Notes under the pieces: generated by a model | Told to the model about the DNA's origin: nothing | The model's database searches: none | The model's input: only the letters and a program-made list of their open reading frames with translations | Position numbers and translations under genes: made by a program | Part shown: in pieces, positions 43,761 to 52,579 of the stretch | How the letters are laid out: the number at the start of each line of letters is the position of its first letter | How positions within the stretch are numbered: the first letter of the stretch is position 1 | Source of the DNA: Bradyrhizobium tropiciagri | Lineage (GTDB): Bacteria > Pseudomonadota > Alphaproteobacteria > Rhizobiales > Xanthobacteraceae | Direction: 5' to 3' | NCBI RefSeq assembly: GCF_001189845.1 | Contig: NZ_LFLZ01000049.1 | Coordinates: 1 to 64,000 of the forward strand | DNA: 64,000 nucleotides

Positions 43761-44285
43761 TCACCTCGCCGACATCGGCTTGACGCAGGTATCCATGATC
43801 AATGCGCAAATGAAACTCGCCACCGCGCCTGCACCGGCGCCGTAGAGCGAGAACACCAGGTCGATGAGCAGGATCTTGCCGCCCTCGAGGAAGAACAGGG
43901 CCAGCAGGTACACGATCAAATAGACAAGCGCTCCCAGCAGCGTCGCGACAAGGAGCCGGAGGCCGGCAGGTCTCCGGTAATCGTAGCTCTTCACATATGC
44001 CCGGGCGGTGATGAGCGATGGGACAATGCCGATGGCATAGCAGGTGAGCCATCCATAGACGCTGAGGAGCATTCCCAGGGATGCGTCGATCTTGTCAGCA
44101 AGCGAGTCGTGATTGGCGATCGTTGCCGCCAGGAAGAACAATGGCGTGGATATCGGCGGATTGACGACCAGAAATATTATGGCTGCTTGGCCGAAGGAGT
44201 ATTGGCGAGGAGCGGCCCGGGCAACGCTTGGACTTGATTCGATATTTGACAAACTCGCCTCCGTCGGAAGGTTGCCATTTCGCAC
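43761..44285 (-). CDS. membrane protein of unknown function
   Basis: A 174-residue protein with four likely membrane segments (AAIIFLVVNPPISTPLFFLA; LLSVYGWLTCYAIGIVPSLI; LLVATLLGALVYLIVYLLAL; LVFSLYGAGAGAVASFICAL). The listed start is GTG 44285; TTG 44249 with GGAGG upstream is a good alternative. It is opposite in strand to the acylase and lies between the acylase 3' end and a second copy of that 3' end, so it looks inserted. I do not recognise the family. Confidence 0.7.
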   Translation of the reverse strand: MRNGNLPTEASLSNIESSPSVARAAPRQYSFGQAAIIFLVVNPPISTPLFFLAATIANHDSLADKIDASLGMLLSVYGWLTCYAIGIVPSLITARAYVKSYDYRRPAGLRLLVATLLGALVYLIVYLLALFFLEGGKILLIDLVFSLYGAGAGAVASFICALIMDTCVKPMSAR

Positions 44286-44381
44286 TTGAAACTAGAGTCC
44301 GTGGCTTAACGGAATCATACAATCATTGGTTGATAAGCGGTTTTGCTGGATGGATGCCGCTTCGGCGTCATTTGCGTCGAT

Positions 44382-44440
44382 GGGCCGGCCGGCCGTGGAA
44401 GCCGCGACCGCGGAGGCGATCACGCTGCCGCCGCGATAAG
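44382..44440 (+). repeat. duplicated 3' end of the penicillin acylase gene
   Basis: GGCCGTGGAAGCCGCGACCG and GCGGAGGCGATCACGCTGCC match the acylase tail at about 43690-43742 with a few mismatches and would encode PAVEAATAEAITLPPR plus a stop (acylase: ...LTPR). The copies bracket the 43761-44285 membrane gene. Confidence 0.8.
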
Positions 44441-44472
44441 GGAAGCCGCAAGGCACGCCACAAACTCCGCCG

Positions 44473-44593
44473 TCGTCCCGGCGAAGGCCGGGACCCATTA
44501 CCACAGGGTTCTGTTGTTGAACGGCGCTGTGGCCCCAGCGCGCAAGAACAATTGGCATCGGTGGTTATGGGTCCCGGCCTTCGCCGGGACGAC
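44473..44593. repeat. palindromic intergenic repeat, family C (copy 3)
   Basis: Arms CGTCGTCCCGGCGAAGGCCG and CGGCCTTCGCCGGGACGAC with inner GGGACCCATTA/TTATGGGTCCC. This copy lacks the nested GTGCGCAATTGCGCAC palindrome. Confidence 0.8.
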
Positions 44594-44802
44594 ACCGAGT
44601 GTGTGGCCGTCGGCCTCGATCTACCTCTCCTGCTTCTCCTGCAGCGCCAGCAACGCGCGCAGCGTGCCGTCGCTGAGCTTGCCGTTCGGCGACGGCGTGC
44701 GCCGCTCGACGGTCTCGACCGGTCGGGCGTGCGGACAAATCGGTAACATTGTTACGCCGCGTTGCATTGCATCTGCCGCGACATGCGGATATCTCCCGCC
44801 GG

Positions 44803-44849
44803 AGCATGATCCGGAAAAGTGTGAAGCGGTTTTCCGATCAGGATCATGC
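44803..44849. repeat. family D palindromic repeat (copy 3)
   Basis: GCATGATCCGGAAAAGTGTG and CGGTTTTCCGATCAGGATCATGC arms, ending 19 bases before the acetyltransferase start. Confidence 0.75.
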
Positions 44850-44867
44850 GCAAACAGGGATCGCGCG

Positions 44868-45458
44868 ATGCTGCTGCCTGACGGTTACTCCGACATTCCT
44901 CACGGCAAGATCGCCGCCGTCGTCACGCATCTGGAAATGACCGCGCGCCCGCCGATGCGCGACGATCCGCCCGGCGCCTGGCGGCTGCGCAAGGTCGATC
45001 CACCGGCGCTCGACTGGTATCGCGATATTTTATCGCCGTGTCGGCGAGCAATGGCTGTGGTTCACCCGCACCGGGCTCGACGACGCCGATCTCACCTCGC
45101 GGATTCATGCGCCCGGCGTCGAGCTCTACGGGCTGGTCGCGGATGGCCGGAAGGCCTGCTCGAGCTCGATTTCAGCGTGCCCGGTGAATGCCAGCTGCTC
45201 TATTTCGGCGTCACCGCAAAGTTCATCGGCACCGGCGCCGCGCGCTTCCTGATGAATCGCGCGCTGGAGATCGCCTGGTCGCGCGACGTCGGCCGTTTCT
45301 GGGTGCACACCTGCACCTTCGATCATCCCTCCGCGGTCGCGTTCTACCAGCGCTCGGGCTTCCGCGCGTTCAAGCGGCAGATCGAGGTGGCGGATGATCC
45401 GAGGCTCAACGGCAAACTGCCGCGCGATGCGGGGCGGCATGTGCCGGTGATTGGGTGA
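44868..45458 (+). pseudogene. GNAT-family acetyltransferase with two compensating frameshifts
   Basis: A 196-residue GNAT protein once two indels are undone. The frame starts MLLPDGYSDIPHGKIAAVVT. Around 45028-45031 one T is extra: ATT-T-TAT CGC CGT for ATT TAT CGC CGT. The second frame then reads YRRVGEQWLWFTRTGLDDAD, and near 45150 one G is missing (CGG-AAGGC for CGG GAA GGC), returning to EGLLELDFSVPGECQLLYFG and the acetyl-CoA loop region. Because the +1 and -1 cancel, the locus is either a sequence artefact or a gene with a scrambled central segment. The acceptor is unknown. Confidence 0.8.
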
Positions 45459-45483
45459 ACAACGGTGTTTGTAATCGTGTCTG

Positions 45484-46263
45484 TTATCGGACGGAACTGA
45501 TAACTATCGGTCGAATTACGTTCCAGATGGCCTTCAAATCCGAGCGTGCCGGATGGAAATCGGGATTATGAACATACTGGTGCATCGAGTGTGCAGAAAC
45601 GATAGGTTTGTCGCCCTCAAACTTACGAATGATGCTCCTTCCCTTACTATCGATGAATTTGCGGTTAAGCATTGAGTCCGCCACAGCAGATACTTTTTTT
45701 GCAAACGTATCATTCTGTCCAAAAACTAATCCCTGCGCTTTGCCATAGTGATTGATTGCTATTTCAAGTAGGACCCGCATGAGAACTGCGATCGCGTTGT
45801 CATGCTCATCAAATTCCAGACTAAATTGTAGCTCCCTCCAAATCTTCTCGGCGCGCTCCAAACTTGGATGCCTAACAAACGGATTCTCGTCGGCGTGCGA
45901 GATTAAGTTCTTATCTTTTGTGGTTTTGCGTTTGGGACGAACTGGAGACGGGATATTCTCTAAACTATCTGTCTTCTGGCTAATGCGTGCTGGAACATTG
46001 TCGATAGACATTCCCTCACTCTTTAGTCGATCAAGATACTGGCCCTTCTTCTCGTTGTTCCAGACGTCATTTAGCACCACGCGACGATTGCTAAGGTCAG
46101 AAGCAATTCGTTGCAGCGTTGCTAGATTGTCATCCCTATTGCCTAAGTAGGTGAGGACACCGCCAGAAAAGGAAATGCCTGCCCGCTTTCGGATAGGTTC
46201 TGAACTCAGCAGGCGTTCAAGGTTTAGGCGCAAGTCGGATACCGCAATAGGCGCGATTCCCAT
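45484..46263 (-). CDS. AT-rich gene of unknown function, similar to the rear part of ParB-like nuclease proteins
   Basis: A 259-residue protein encoded in a segment far richer in A and T than its neighbours, a sign of transfer. The segment LGNRDDNLATLQRIASDLSN followed by a K-rich stretch resembles the C-terminal part of ParB-domain proteins of accessory DNA (recollection, not searched). No N-terminal ParB/sulfiredoxin domain is present and a TAG stop sits two codons before ATG 46263, so the gene may be 5'-truncated. The C-terminal 120 residues look helical (EFDEHDNAIAVLMRVLLEIA). Function is unknown. Confidence 0.6.
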   Translation of the reverse strand: MGIAPIAVSDLRLNLERLLSSEPIRKRAGISFSGGVLTYLGNRDDNLATLQRIASDLSNRRVVLNDVWNNEKKGQYLDRLKSEGMSIDNVPARISQKTDSLENIPSPVRPKRKTTKDKNLISHADENPFVRHPSLERAEKIWRELQFSLEFDEHDNAIAVLMRVLLEIAINHYGKAQGLVFGQNDTFAKKVSAVADSMLNRKFIDSKGRSIIRKFEGDKPIVSAHSMHQYVHNPDFHPARSDLKAIWNVIRPIVISSVR

Positions 46264-46513
46264 CAACTACCCCGTAAAATAACCAATTGGCCAATCCTAC
46301 AACTTTGAATTGCTAGTTGGGTGCCGTCAAGGGGAGGGCTGGTCTAAGTGTATCCGCGCGGAGCTGGGTGAAGTGATTGAGCGTGTTGCAACGCAGCGCA
46401 AGCCATCTACGATGGTGCAAAGTGCAACCTCTGACCCCGGCCTGGCCGCCGCACCTCGAAAGCCCTGCTTTCGTAGGTCGCGTCTTGCCGCGGCATGACC
46501 TTCGAGATGAAAG

Positions 46514-47140
46514 ATGTTCCTGATCGGCCAGTACGACTCGCCCTTTGTCCGCCGCACCGCGATCGCGCTGCGGCTCTACGGATTGCCGTTCGAGCACAAG
46601 CCGTGGTCGACCTTCGGCGATGCGGAGAAGGTCGCGGCGTACAATCCGGTGCGGCGGGTGCCGACGCTGGTGCTCGACGACGGCGAGGCGCTGATCGAGA
46701 GCGGCGCGATCCTCGATTATCTCGACGAGCTGGTCGGGCCGGAGAAGGCGATGATCGCGCGGTCGGGGGCCGAGCGGCGCAGGCATCTGCGCATCACCGC
46801 ACTGGCAACCGGGCTCGCCGACAAGGCGGTGAGCCTCGTCTATGAGCGCGTGCTGCGCAAGGTGCAGTTGAAGCTCTGGGTCGAGCGTTGCGAGGCGCAG
46901 ATATCAGGCGTGCTCGCGGTGCTGGAGCAGGAGCGGGCGTCGGTGCCGTCGCCATACTGGCTGGGCGATCGCATCGGTCACGCCGATATCGCGGTGGCCT
47001 GCGCGCTGCGCTTCACCGGCGAGGCGCATCCGCATCTGTTCGATGCGCGCTACCCGGCGCTGCAAGCGCACGCCGCGCGCTGCGAGGCGCTGCCGCCGTT
47101 CCAGGAGATCGTGCAGCCGCTGGCGCCGCCGAAGGGGTAG
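46514..47140 (+). CDS. glutathione S-transferase family protein
   Basis: A 208-residue cytosolic GST-like protein. The thioredoxin-fold N-terminus reads MFLIGQYDSPFVRRTAIALR with the Ser at the position of the glutathione-activating residue, then cis-proline RRVPTLVLDDGEALIESGAI. The C-terminal helical domain spans about residues 85-208 (YWLGDRIGHADIAVACALRF). The substrate is unknown. Confidence 0.88.
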   Translation: MFLIGQYDSPFVRRTAIALRLYGLPFEHKPWSTFGDAEKVAAYNPVRRVPTLVLDDGEALIESGAILDYLDELVGPEKAMIARSGAERRRHLRITALATGLADKAVSLVYERVLRKVQLKLWVERCEAQISGVLAVLEQERASVPSPYWLGDRIGHADIAVACALRFTGEAHPHLFDARYPALQAHAARCEALPPFQEIVQPLAPPKG

Positions 47141-47167
47141 GGGCGTATATCGCCGACCTCTCTCCGC

Positions 47168-47272
47168 CGTCATTCCGGGGCTCGCGAACCGAGAGCCCGG
47201 AATCCATTCCACTGCTTGTTTTGCGGCCCGATGGATTCCTGGCTCGGCCCTTCGGGCCGCCCCTGAATGACG
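47168..47272. repeat. palindromic intergenic repeat, family E
   Basis: Arms CGTCATTCCGGGGC...GCCCGGAATCCATTCC and GATGGATTCCTGGC...GCCCCTGAATGACG. It is related in design to family A (TCATT...AATGA ends with GGATT/AATCC inside) but differs in sequence. One copy is seen. Confidence 0.7.
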
Positions 47273-47299
47273 AAGAAATGCCGTGCAGCAAGCTCAGTG

Positions 47300-47420
47300 T
47301 CGTCCTGGCGAAAGCCAGGACCCATTACTCCGAATTTCATTTGTTGAGCGACGCTGGGGCCGCCGTCCCGTTCATCACTGCATGCGGTGGTTGATGGGTC
47401 CTGGCTTTCGCCAGGACGAC
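47300..47420. repeat. palindromic intergenic repeat, family C (copy 4)
   Basis: Arms CGTCCTGGCGAAAGCCAGGA and TCCTGGCTTTCGCCAGGACG. Together with family E it fills much of the gap before thrC. Confidence 0.8.
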
Positions 47421-47618
47421 ATCGGTGAATACGGTGCAGGCGACGGTCGATCGAGACAACGTCACCCACACCACCCCGCGCCCCCGCGGCGTATGCTTCG
47501 GGCTACCCATTGCCGGTCCGATCTTCTATGGTGACTTGATCCGGTTCGCATGCGGCGAACTCGATAAATCCATGATATCAAAGGCTTAAGGCTCGGATCG
47601 AAGCCTTTGGAGGGCGGT
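47421..47618. other. thrC upstream region
   Basis: About 200 bases between the repeat and thrC with no gene visible. GGAGGG at 47609-47614 is the ribosome-binding site that fixes the TTG start of thrC. Confidence 0.5.
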
Positions 47619-49034
47619 TTGACGCGGTATATTTCGACCAGGGGCGAGGCCCCGGTGCTTGGCTTCTGCGATGTGATGCTGACCGGGCTTGCCCGGGACG
47701 GCGGGCTCTACGTGCCCGAGACCTGGCCGGAGCTGTCGCACGAGACCATCGCCGGCTTCTTCGGCCGTCCCTATTGGGAGGTCGCGGTCGAGATCGTCAG
47801 GCCGTTTGTCGCCGGCGAGATTTCCGATGCCGAGCTCGGCCGCATGGCCAACGAGGCCTATGCCACGTTCCGTCATCCCGCGGTGGTGCCGCTCGACCAG
47901 GCCGGGCCGAACCAGTTCCTGCTCGAGCTGTTCCACGGGCCGACGCTGGCGTTCAAGGACGTCGCGATGCAGCTGATCTCGCGGCTGATGGATCACGTGC
48001 TGGCCAAGCGCGCGCAGCGCACCACCATCGTGGTCGCGACCTCGGGCGATACCGGCGGCGCCGCGGTCGAGGCGTTTGCCAATCTCGACAATGTCGACCT
48101 CGTCGTGCTGTTCCCGAACGGACGCATCTCCGAGGTGCAGCGCCGCATGATGACGACGACCGGCGCTTCCAACGTCCACGCGCTCGCGATCGAAGGCACG
48201 TTCGACGATTGCCAGTCGCTGGTGAAGGAGATGTTCAACAACCATCGCTTCCGCGACGCGGTGGCGCTGTCCGGCGTCAACTCGATCAACTGGGCGCGCA
48301 TCGTGGCGCAGGTGGTCTATTATTTCACCTCGGCGGTGGCGCTCGGCGCACCGCAGCGCACGGTGGATTTCACGGTGCCGACGGGTAATTTCGGCGACAT
48401 CTTCGCCGGCTATGTGGCCAAGCGCATGGGGCTGCCGATCCGATGGCTGCGCATCGCCGCCAACGTCAACGACATCCTGCCGCGCACGCTGAAGACCGGC
48501 AACTACGAGGTGCGCGAGGTTCACGCCACGGCATCGCCGTCGATGGACATCCAGGTGTCCTCGAATTTCGAGCGGCTGCTGTTCGAGGCGAGCGGCCGCG
48601 ACGCCGACCAGGTCCGCCGCCTGATGGCTTCGCTGAAGCAGTCCGGCCGCTTCGTGCTCCCGGATGCGACGCTGGCCGCGGTGCGCCGCGATTTCGACGC
48701 CGGCCGCGCCGACGAGACCGAGACGGCGGCGGCGATCCGCGCCGCCTGGCGCGAGGCGGGCGATCTGGTCGATCCGCACACTGCGGTGGCGCTCGCGGTC
48801 GCCGACCGCGACACCTCGGACTCAGGGATACCGAACATCGTGCTGTCGACCGCGCATGCGGCCAAATTCCCTGACGCGGTCGAGGCCGCCTGCGGGGTGC
48901 GTCCGCAGCTGCCGGCCTGGCTCGGCGGGTTGATGACGAAATCCGAACACATGACGGTCATGAAGAATGATTCCGCGGAGGTCGAGCGCTTCGTGCTGTC
49001 GGTCAGCCGTGCCGCCAAGCAGGGAGTTGCCTGA
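47619..49034 (+). CDS. thrC: threonine synthase
   Basis: A 471-residue PLP enzyme converting O-phosphohomoserine to threonine. The start is TTG 47619 (TRYISTRGEAPVLGFCDVML) because GGAGGG sits directly upstream. PLP-lysine is K113 in GPTLAFKDVAMQL, the phosphate loop is ATSGDTGGAAVEAF, and VPTGNFGDIFAGY lies in the middle. The C-terminal half is of the long (type II) class. Its TGA overlaps the ATG of the M16 peptidase gene. Confidence 0.94.
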   Translation: MTRYISTRGEAPVLGFCDVMLTGLARDGGLYVPETWPELSHETIAGFFGRPYWEVAVEIVRPFVAGEISDAELGRMANEAYATFRHPAVVPLDQAGPNQFLLELFHGPTLAFKDVAMQLISRLMDHVLAKRAQRTTIVVATSGDTGGAAVEAFANLDNVDLVVLFPNGRISEVQRRMMTTTGASNVHALAIEGTFDDCQSLVKEMFNNHRFRDAVALSGVNSINWARIVAQVVYYFTSAVALGAPQRTVDFTVPTGNFGDIFAGYVAKRMGLPIRWLRIAANVNDILPRTLKTGNYEVREVHATASPSMDIQVSSNFERLLFEASGRDADQVRRLMASLKQSGRFVLPDATLAAVRRDFDAGRADETETAAAIRAAWREAGDLVDPHTAVALAVADRDTSDSGIPNIVLSTAHAAKFPDAVEAACGVRPQLPAWLGGLMTKSEHMTVMKNDSAEVERFVLSVSRAAKQGVA

Positions 49035-50323
49035 TGAGCGTTGAGATCACGAAGCTGCCGAGCGGTCTGACCGTCGTCACCGACACCATGCCGCATCTGG
49101 AAACCGCGGCGCTTGGGGTCTGGGCCGGGGTCGGCGGGCGCGACGAGAAGCCGAACGAGCACGGCATCTCGCATCTCTTGGAACACATGGCGTTCAAGGG
49201 CACCGCGCGGCGCTCCTCGCGCGAGATCGTCGAGGAGATCGAGGCGGTCGGCGGCGATCTCAATGCCGGCACCTCGACCGAGACCACGGCCTATTATGCA
49301 CGGGTGATGAAGGCCGACGTGCCGCTGGCGCTCGACGTGCTCTCCGACATCCTCGCCAACCCGTCCTTCGTGCCGGACGAGCTCGAGCGCGAGAAGAGCG
49401 TCATCGTGCAGGAGATCGGCGCGGCGCAGGATACGCCCGACGACGTCGTGTTCGAGCATCTCAACGAGCTCTGCTACCCGGACCAGCCGATGGGGCGTTC
49501 GCTGCTCGGCACCGCCAAGACGCTGAAGGCCTTCAACCGCGACACGCTGCGCGGCTATCTCTCGACGCATTACCGCGCCCCCGACATGGTGGTCGCCGCC
49601 GCCGGCGCCGTCGATCACAAGCGCGTCGTCGAGGACGTGGCGCAGAAGTTCGCGAGCTTCGACCCCACGCCGGCGCCGAAGCCGCAGCCGGCGATGTTCG
49701 GCAACGGCGGCTCGAAGGTGGTGCATCGCGATCTCGAGCAGGCGCATCTGACGCTGGCGCTGGAGGGCGTGCCGCAGACCGACCTGTCGCTGTTCTCGCT
49801 GCAGGTCTTCACCAACACGCTCGGCGGCGGGATGTCGTCGCGGCTGTTCCAGGAGGTGCGCGAGAAGCGCGGGCTGTGCTACTCGATCTACACCTTCCAC
49901 GCCCCCTATACCGACACCGGCTTCTTCGGCCTCTACACCGGGACCGATCCCGCCGACGCGCCGGAGATGATGGAAGTCATCGTCGACGTCATCAATGACG
50001 CGGTGGAGACCCTGACCGAGGCGGAGGTCGCGCGCGCCAAGGCGCAGATGAAGGCCGGCCTGCTGATGGCGCTGGAAAGCTGTTCATCCCGGGCCGAACA
50101 GCTGGCACGCCATGTGCTAGCCTATGGCCGGCCGCAGACGGTGGAAGAGCTGGTGGCGCGGATCGACGCGGTCAGCGTCGAATCGAGCCGCAACGCCGCC
50201 CGCGCGCTGCTGTCGCGCAGCCGGCCCGCCGTTGTTGCCCTCGGCAGCGGAAGGGGTCTGGACACGGCGGTGTCTTTTGCGGAAGGATTGACGAAGTCGA
50301 AGGCAAAGACGCTGCTGCATTAG
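49034..50323 (+). CDS. M16-family zinc peptidase (processing peptidase-like)
   Basis: A 429-residue protease related to the mitochondrial processing peptidase beta subunit. The inverted zinc motif HxxEH is H47-L-L-E50-H51 (GISHLLEHMAFKGT), with a downstream Glu expected near residue 127 (PDELEREKSVIVQEIGAAQD). The C-terminal half carries the glycine-rich segment NTLGGGMSSRLFQEVREKRG. It is translationally coupled to thrC, an arrangement I recall as common in Rhizobiales. Natural substrates are unknown. Confidence 0.92.
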   Translation: MSVEITKLPSGLTVVTDTMPHLETAALGVWAGVGGRDEKPNEHGISHLLEHMAFKGTARRSSREIVEEIEAVGGDLNAGTSTETTAYYARVMKADVPLALDVLSDILANPSFVPDELEREKSVIVQEIGAAQDTPDDVVFEHLNELCYPDQPMGRSLLGTAKTLKAFNRDTLRGYLSTHYRAPDMVVAAAGAVDHKRVVEDVAQKFASFDPTPAPKPQPAMFGNGGSKVVHRDLEQAHLTLALEGVPQTDLSLFSLQVFTNTLGGGMSSRLFQEVREKRGLCYSIYTFHAPYTDTGFFGLYTGTDPADAPEMMEVIVDVINDAVETLTEAEVARAKAQMKAGLLMALESCSSRAEQLARHVLAYGRPQTVEELVARIDAVSVESSRNAARALLSRSRPAVVALGSGRGLDTAVSFAEGLTKSKAKTLLH

Positions 50324-50329
50324 AAGTTA

Positions 50330-50461
50330 CCTCTCCCCGCCTGCGGGGAGAGGTCGATTGCGAAGCAATCCGGGTGAGGGGGTACAGGTCCCCGACAATC
50401 GGCTCGCTCGTGGAGGCAGCCCCTCACCCCGACCCTCTCCCCGCAAGGGCGGGGCGAGGGG
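50330..50461. repeat. palindromic intergenic repeat, family F (copy 3, complex)
   Basis: Contains CCTCTCCCCGCCTGCGGGGA, GATTGCGAAGCAATC, GGGTGAGGGG and CCCTCACCCC, then CTCTCCCCGC. It is a multi-hairpin version of the family between the peptidase and acetyltransferase genes. Confidence 0.65.
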
Positions 50462-50486
50462 GAAGTGAGCGGGGGAGTGTTGGGCC

Positions 50487-51074
50487 ATGGCCCTGTTTCG
50501 TTTGCCGTCTGGTGGACCCGCTGCACTGATGCCGCGCGGTCACGGGCTGTTGCTGCGTGCGCCGCAAATGTCGGATTTCCCGCAATGGGCGCAATTGCGC
50601 GAGTTCAGCCGCGCCTATCTCACGCCCTGGGAGCCGATCTGGCCCTCCGACGACCTGACCCGGGCAGGCTTCCGCCGCAGGCTGCGCCGCTACTCCGAGG
50701 ATATCGCCGCCGATAGGTCCTATCCGTTCATCATCTTCCGCGAATCGGACGGGGTGATGATCGGCGGGATCACGCTCGCCAACGTCCGCCGCGGCATCGT
50801 GCAGGCCGGCACGATCGGCTATTGGGTCGGCCTGCCGCATGCCCATCGCGGCTACATGACGACGGCGCTGCGGGTGCTGCTGCCGTCGCTGTTCGGCGAG
50901 CTCAATCTGCATCGCATCGAGGCGGCCTGCATCCCCTCCAATGCGTCGTCGATCCGCGTGCTGGAGAAGTGCGGCTTCACCCGCGAGGGCCTGGCGCGGC
51001 GCTATCTCTGCATCAACGGGATCTGGCAGGACCATTTGCTGTTCGGCCTGTTGCACGAGGATTTCCGCGGCTGA
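50487..51074 (+). CDS. GNAT-family acetyltransferase (RimJ-like)
   Basis: A 195-residue protein similar in layout to RimJ/RimL ribosomal-protein N-acetyltransferases. The acetyl-CoA loop region is YWVGLPHAHRGYMTTALRVL. The segments NLHRIEAACIPSNASSIRVL and EKCGFTREGLARRYLCINGI are characteristic. It follows the peptidase after a repeat. The acceptor amine is not identified. Confidence 0.85.
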   Translation: MALFRLPSGGPAALMPRGHGLLLRAPQMSDFPQWAQLREFSRAYLTPWEPIWPSDDLTRAGFRRRLRRYSEDIAADRSYPFIIFRESDGVMIGGITLANVRRGIVQAGTIGYWVGLPHAHRGYMTTALRVLLPSLFGELNLHRIEAACIPSNASSIRVLEKCGFTREGLARRYLCINGIWQDHLLFGLLHEDFRG

Positions 51075-51222
51075 ATCGCAAGCCTGGCCGGCTGATGGCC
51101 GGCGCCGCCCGGCGCCTTCCGGATGCCTTGTTACATGCCCTTCACATGCCTTGGGTTCGCCGCCATTGGCTTGCTATAACGCCGGCGAAACGGGAACTCG
51201 GTTTGGAGATTTGAGGATATCG

Positions 51223-51870
51223 ATGGGTGACAGGGTGATCAGGTTCGCGCTCGCGGCGGCGGTATCGATCGGTCTCGGTGCCACCCTGCTACCCTCGGCA
51301 GGCTCGGCGCAGTCGCTGAGCGACCGCTTCAAGAGCCTGTTCGGCGGCGGATCGTCGGATTCGAAGCCGGCGACAGCAGCGGCGCCGCAGCCGCTCAGCG
51401 ATGCCGACGCTGGGCTGACCTGCCCGCCGGTGCAGATCCGCTCCGGGGCTTCGACCTATTCGGTGGCGCAGGACGGCAAGGAAGCGGTCGGCAACGACGT
51501 CAAGTTCCTGGCTTCGATCACCCGCACGGCGCGGGAATGCAATCTGAACAGCGGCCAGATCACGGCCAAGATCGGGATCCAGGGGCGGATCATCGTTGGT
51601 CCCCAGGGCGCACCGCCGAGCGTCCAGGTGCCGCTGCGCGTCGCCGTGGTGAAGGGCGGCGTCGGCGAGAAGACCATCGCCACCAAGGCCTACACCACCA
51701 CGGTGCAGATGGACGACAGCGGCAGCGTGCCGTTCAGCCTGGTCGCCGAGGATGTCGTCTATCCGGCGCCGTCGGCCGCGGAAAACGACGATTACATTTT
51801 TTATATCGGCTTTGATCCGCAGGCCCTGAAGCCGGAGCCGAAGCCCCGCACGCAAAAGAAGAAGCACTAA
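51223..51870 (+). CDS. secreted protein of unknown function
   Basis: A 215-residue protein with a signal peptide (FALAAAVSIGLGATLLPSAG, cleavage likely near AQSLSD), an alanine/serine-rich linker and a beta-rich domain from about residue 60. Two cysteines (LTCPPVQ and ARECNLN) could pair in the periplasm. The tail is lysine/proline-rich (KPEPKPRTQKKKH). ATG 51223 (MGDRVIRFAL) is preferred to an open-frame extension overlapping the preceding gene. I do not recognise a named family. Confidence 0.75.
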   Translation: MGDRVIRFALAAAVSIGLGATLLPSAGSAQSLSDRFKSLFGGGSSDSKPATAAAPQPLSDADAGLTCPPVQIRSGASTYSVAQDGKEAVGNDVKFLASITRTARECNLNSGQITAKIGIQGRIIVGPQGAPPSVQVPLRVAVVKGGVGEKTIATKAYTTTVQMDDSGSVPFSLVAEDVVYPAPSAAENDDYIFYIGFDPQALKPEPKPRTQKKKH

Positions 51871-51913
51871 GGCCTGATGAGATTAGGTTGAGCTGGAACG
51901 GCGTCGAAAGTTC

Positions 51914-51938
51914 ACCTCTCCCCGCCGGGGAGAGGTGA
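51914..51938. repeat. short family F hairpin (copy 4)
   Basis: CACCTCTCCCCG and CGGGGAGAGGTG form a perfect stem after the secreted-protein gene. Confidence 0.65.
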
Positions 51939-52035
51939 AGCAAGACCGCGCCAAGCCGATTCAACCAAAACTCATCGCGCTTTAGCGGCGGCCGTGATGG
52001 GCCGCTGGAATGAGAAAAGGTGCAGGACCCATGAA

Positions 52036-52072
52036 AAAGGCCGGCGCGATGATCTCGCGCCGGCCTTTTTTT
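52036..52072. terminator. bidirectional terminator ending the F0 operon
   Basis: GGCCGGCGCGA-TGATC-TCGCGCCGGCC (52039-52065) is a perfect 11-base stem flanked by AAAAA and TTTTTTT. It serves the atp operon on the minus strand and the secreted-protein gene on the plus strand. Confidence 0.92.
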
Positions 52073-52091
52073 GGAAGCAGTTAGGATCGCG

Positions 52092-52576
52092 TCAGTTCAG
52101 CTTGGAGCGGACTTCGGCGATGCCCTTGCCGACGAGGTCGTCGCAACCGAGCCCTTGACCGACTGCGACAGGATGGTCGAGGCGGCGGTCACGGCGGCGT
52201 TGGCCGCGGCGGCGCGGACATCGGCCACGGCCTGGGCCTCGGCCTGGGCGATCTTGCTCTCGGCGGTCTTGGTCCGCCGGGCGACAAAATCTTCCATCTT
52301 GGTCTTGGCTTCAGCCGCGATTCGCTCGGCTTCGGCCTTGGCGTTGGAGATGATGTCCTGGGCCTCGCGCTCCGCGCTGGCGCGGCGCGCCTTGTACTCG
52401 CCGAGCAGCTTGTTGGCCTCGTCCTTCAGACGGCGGGCGTCCTCCAGCTCGGCCTTGATGCGCTCGGCACGATGATCGAGCGCCGTCAGCAGGGTGCGAT
52501 GGACGCCGAGGTAGCCGAACACGACCAGCAGAATGACGAAGGCAATGGCAACCCAGGTTTCCGGTTCGTAAAACAT
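52092..52576 (-). CDS. atpF: F0 ATP synthase subunit b (frameshifted as sequenced)
   Basis: Peripheral-stalk subunit, 161 residues after repair. The membrane anchor WVAIAFVILLVVFGYLGV is followed by a long charged coiled coil. At 52143/52144 one G is missing (minus strand GTT-GCGAC for GTT GGC GAC). With it, the C-terminus reads SVGDDLVGKGIAEVRSKLN, ending at 52092. As written it would run into an unrelated tail, TTSSARASPKSAPS. Subunit b should be needed for ATP synthase, so an error in the sequence is likely. It is the last gene of the operon, before the terminator. Confidence 0.92.
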
Positions 52577-52579
52577 CGT

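Noticed and set aside
44228..44867. Open frames in the gap after the membrane gene that run into the acetyltransferase
   Set aside because: They read through the acylase tail copy and repeat families C and D; the acetyltransferase similarity begins only at ATG 44868.
46310..46498. A 62-codon plus-strand frame before the GST gene
   Set aside because: No Shine-Dalgarno, no similarity, and composition of intergenic DNA.
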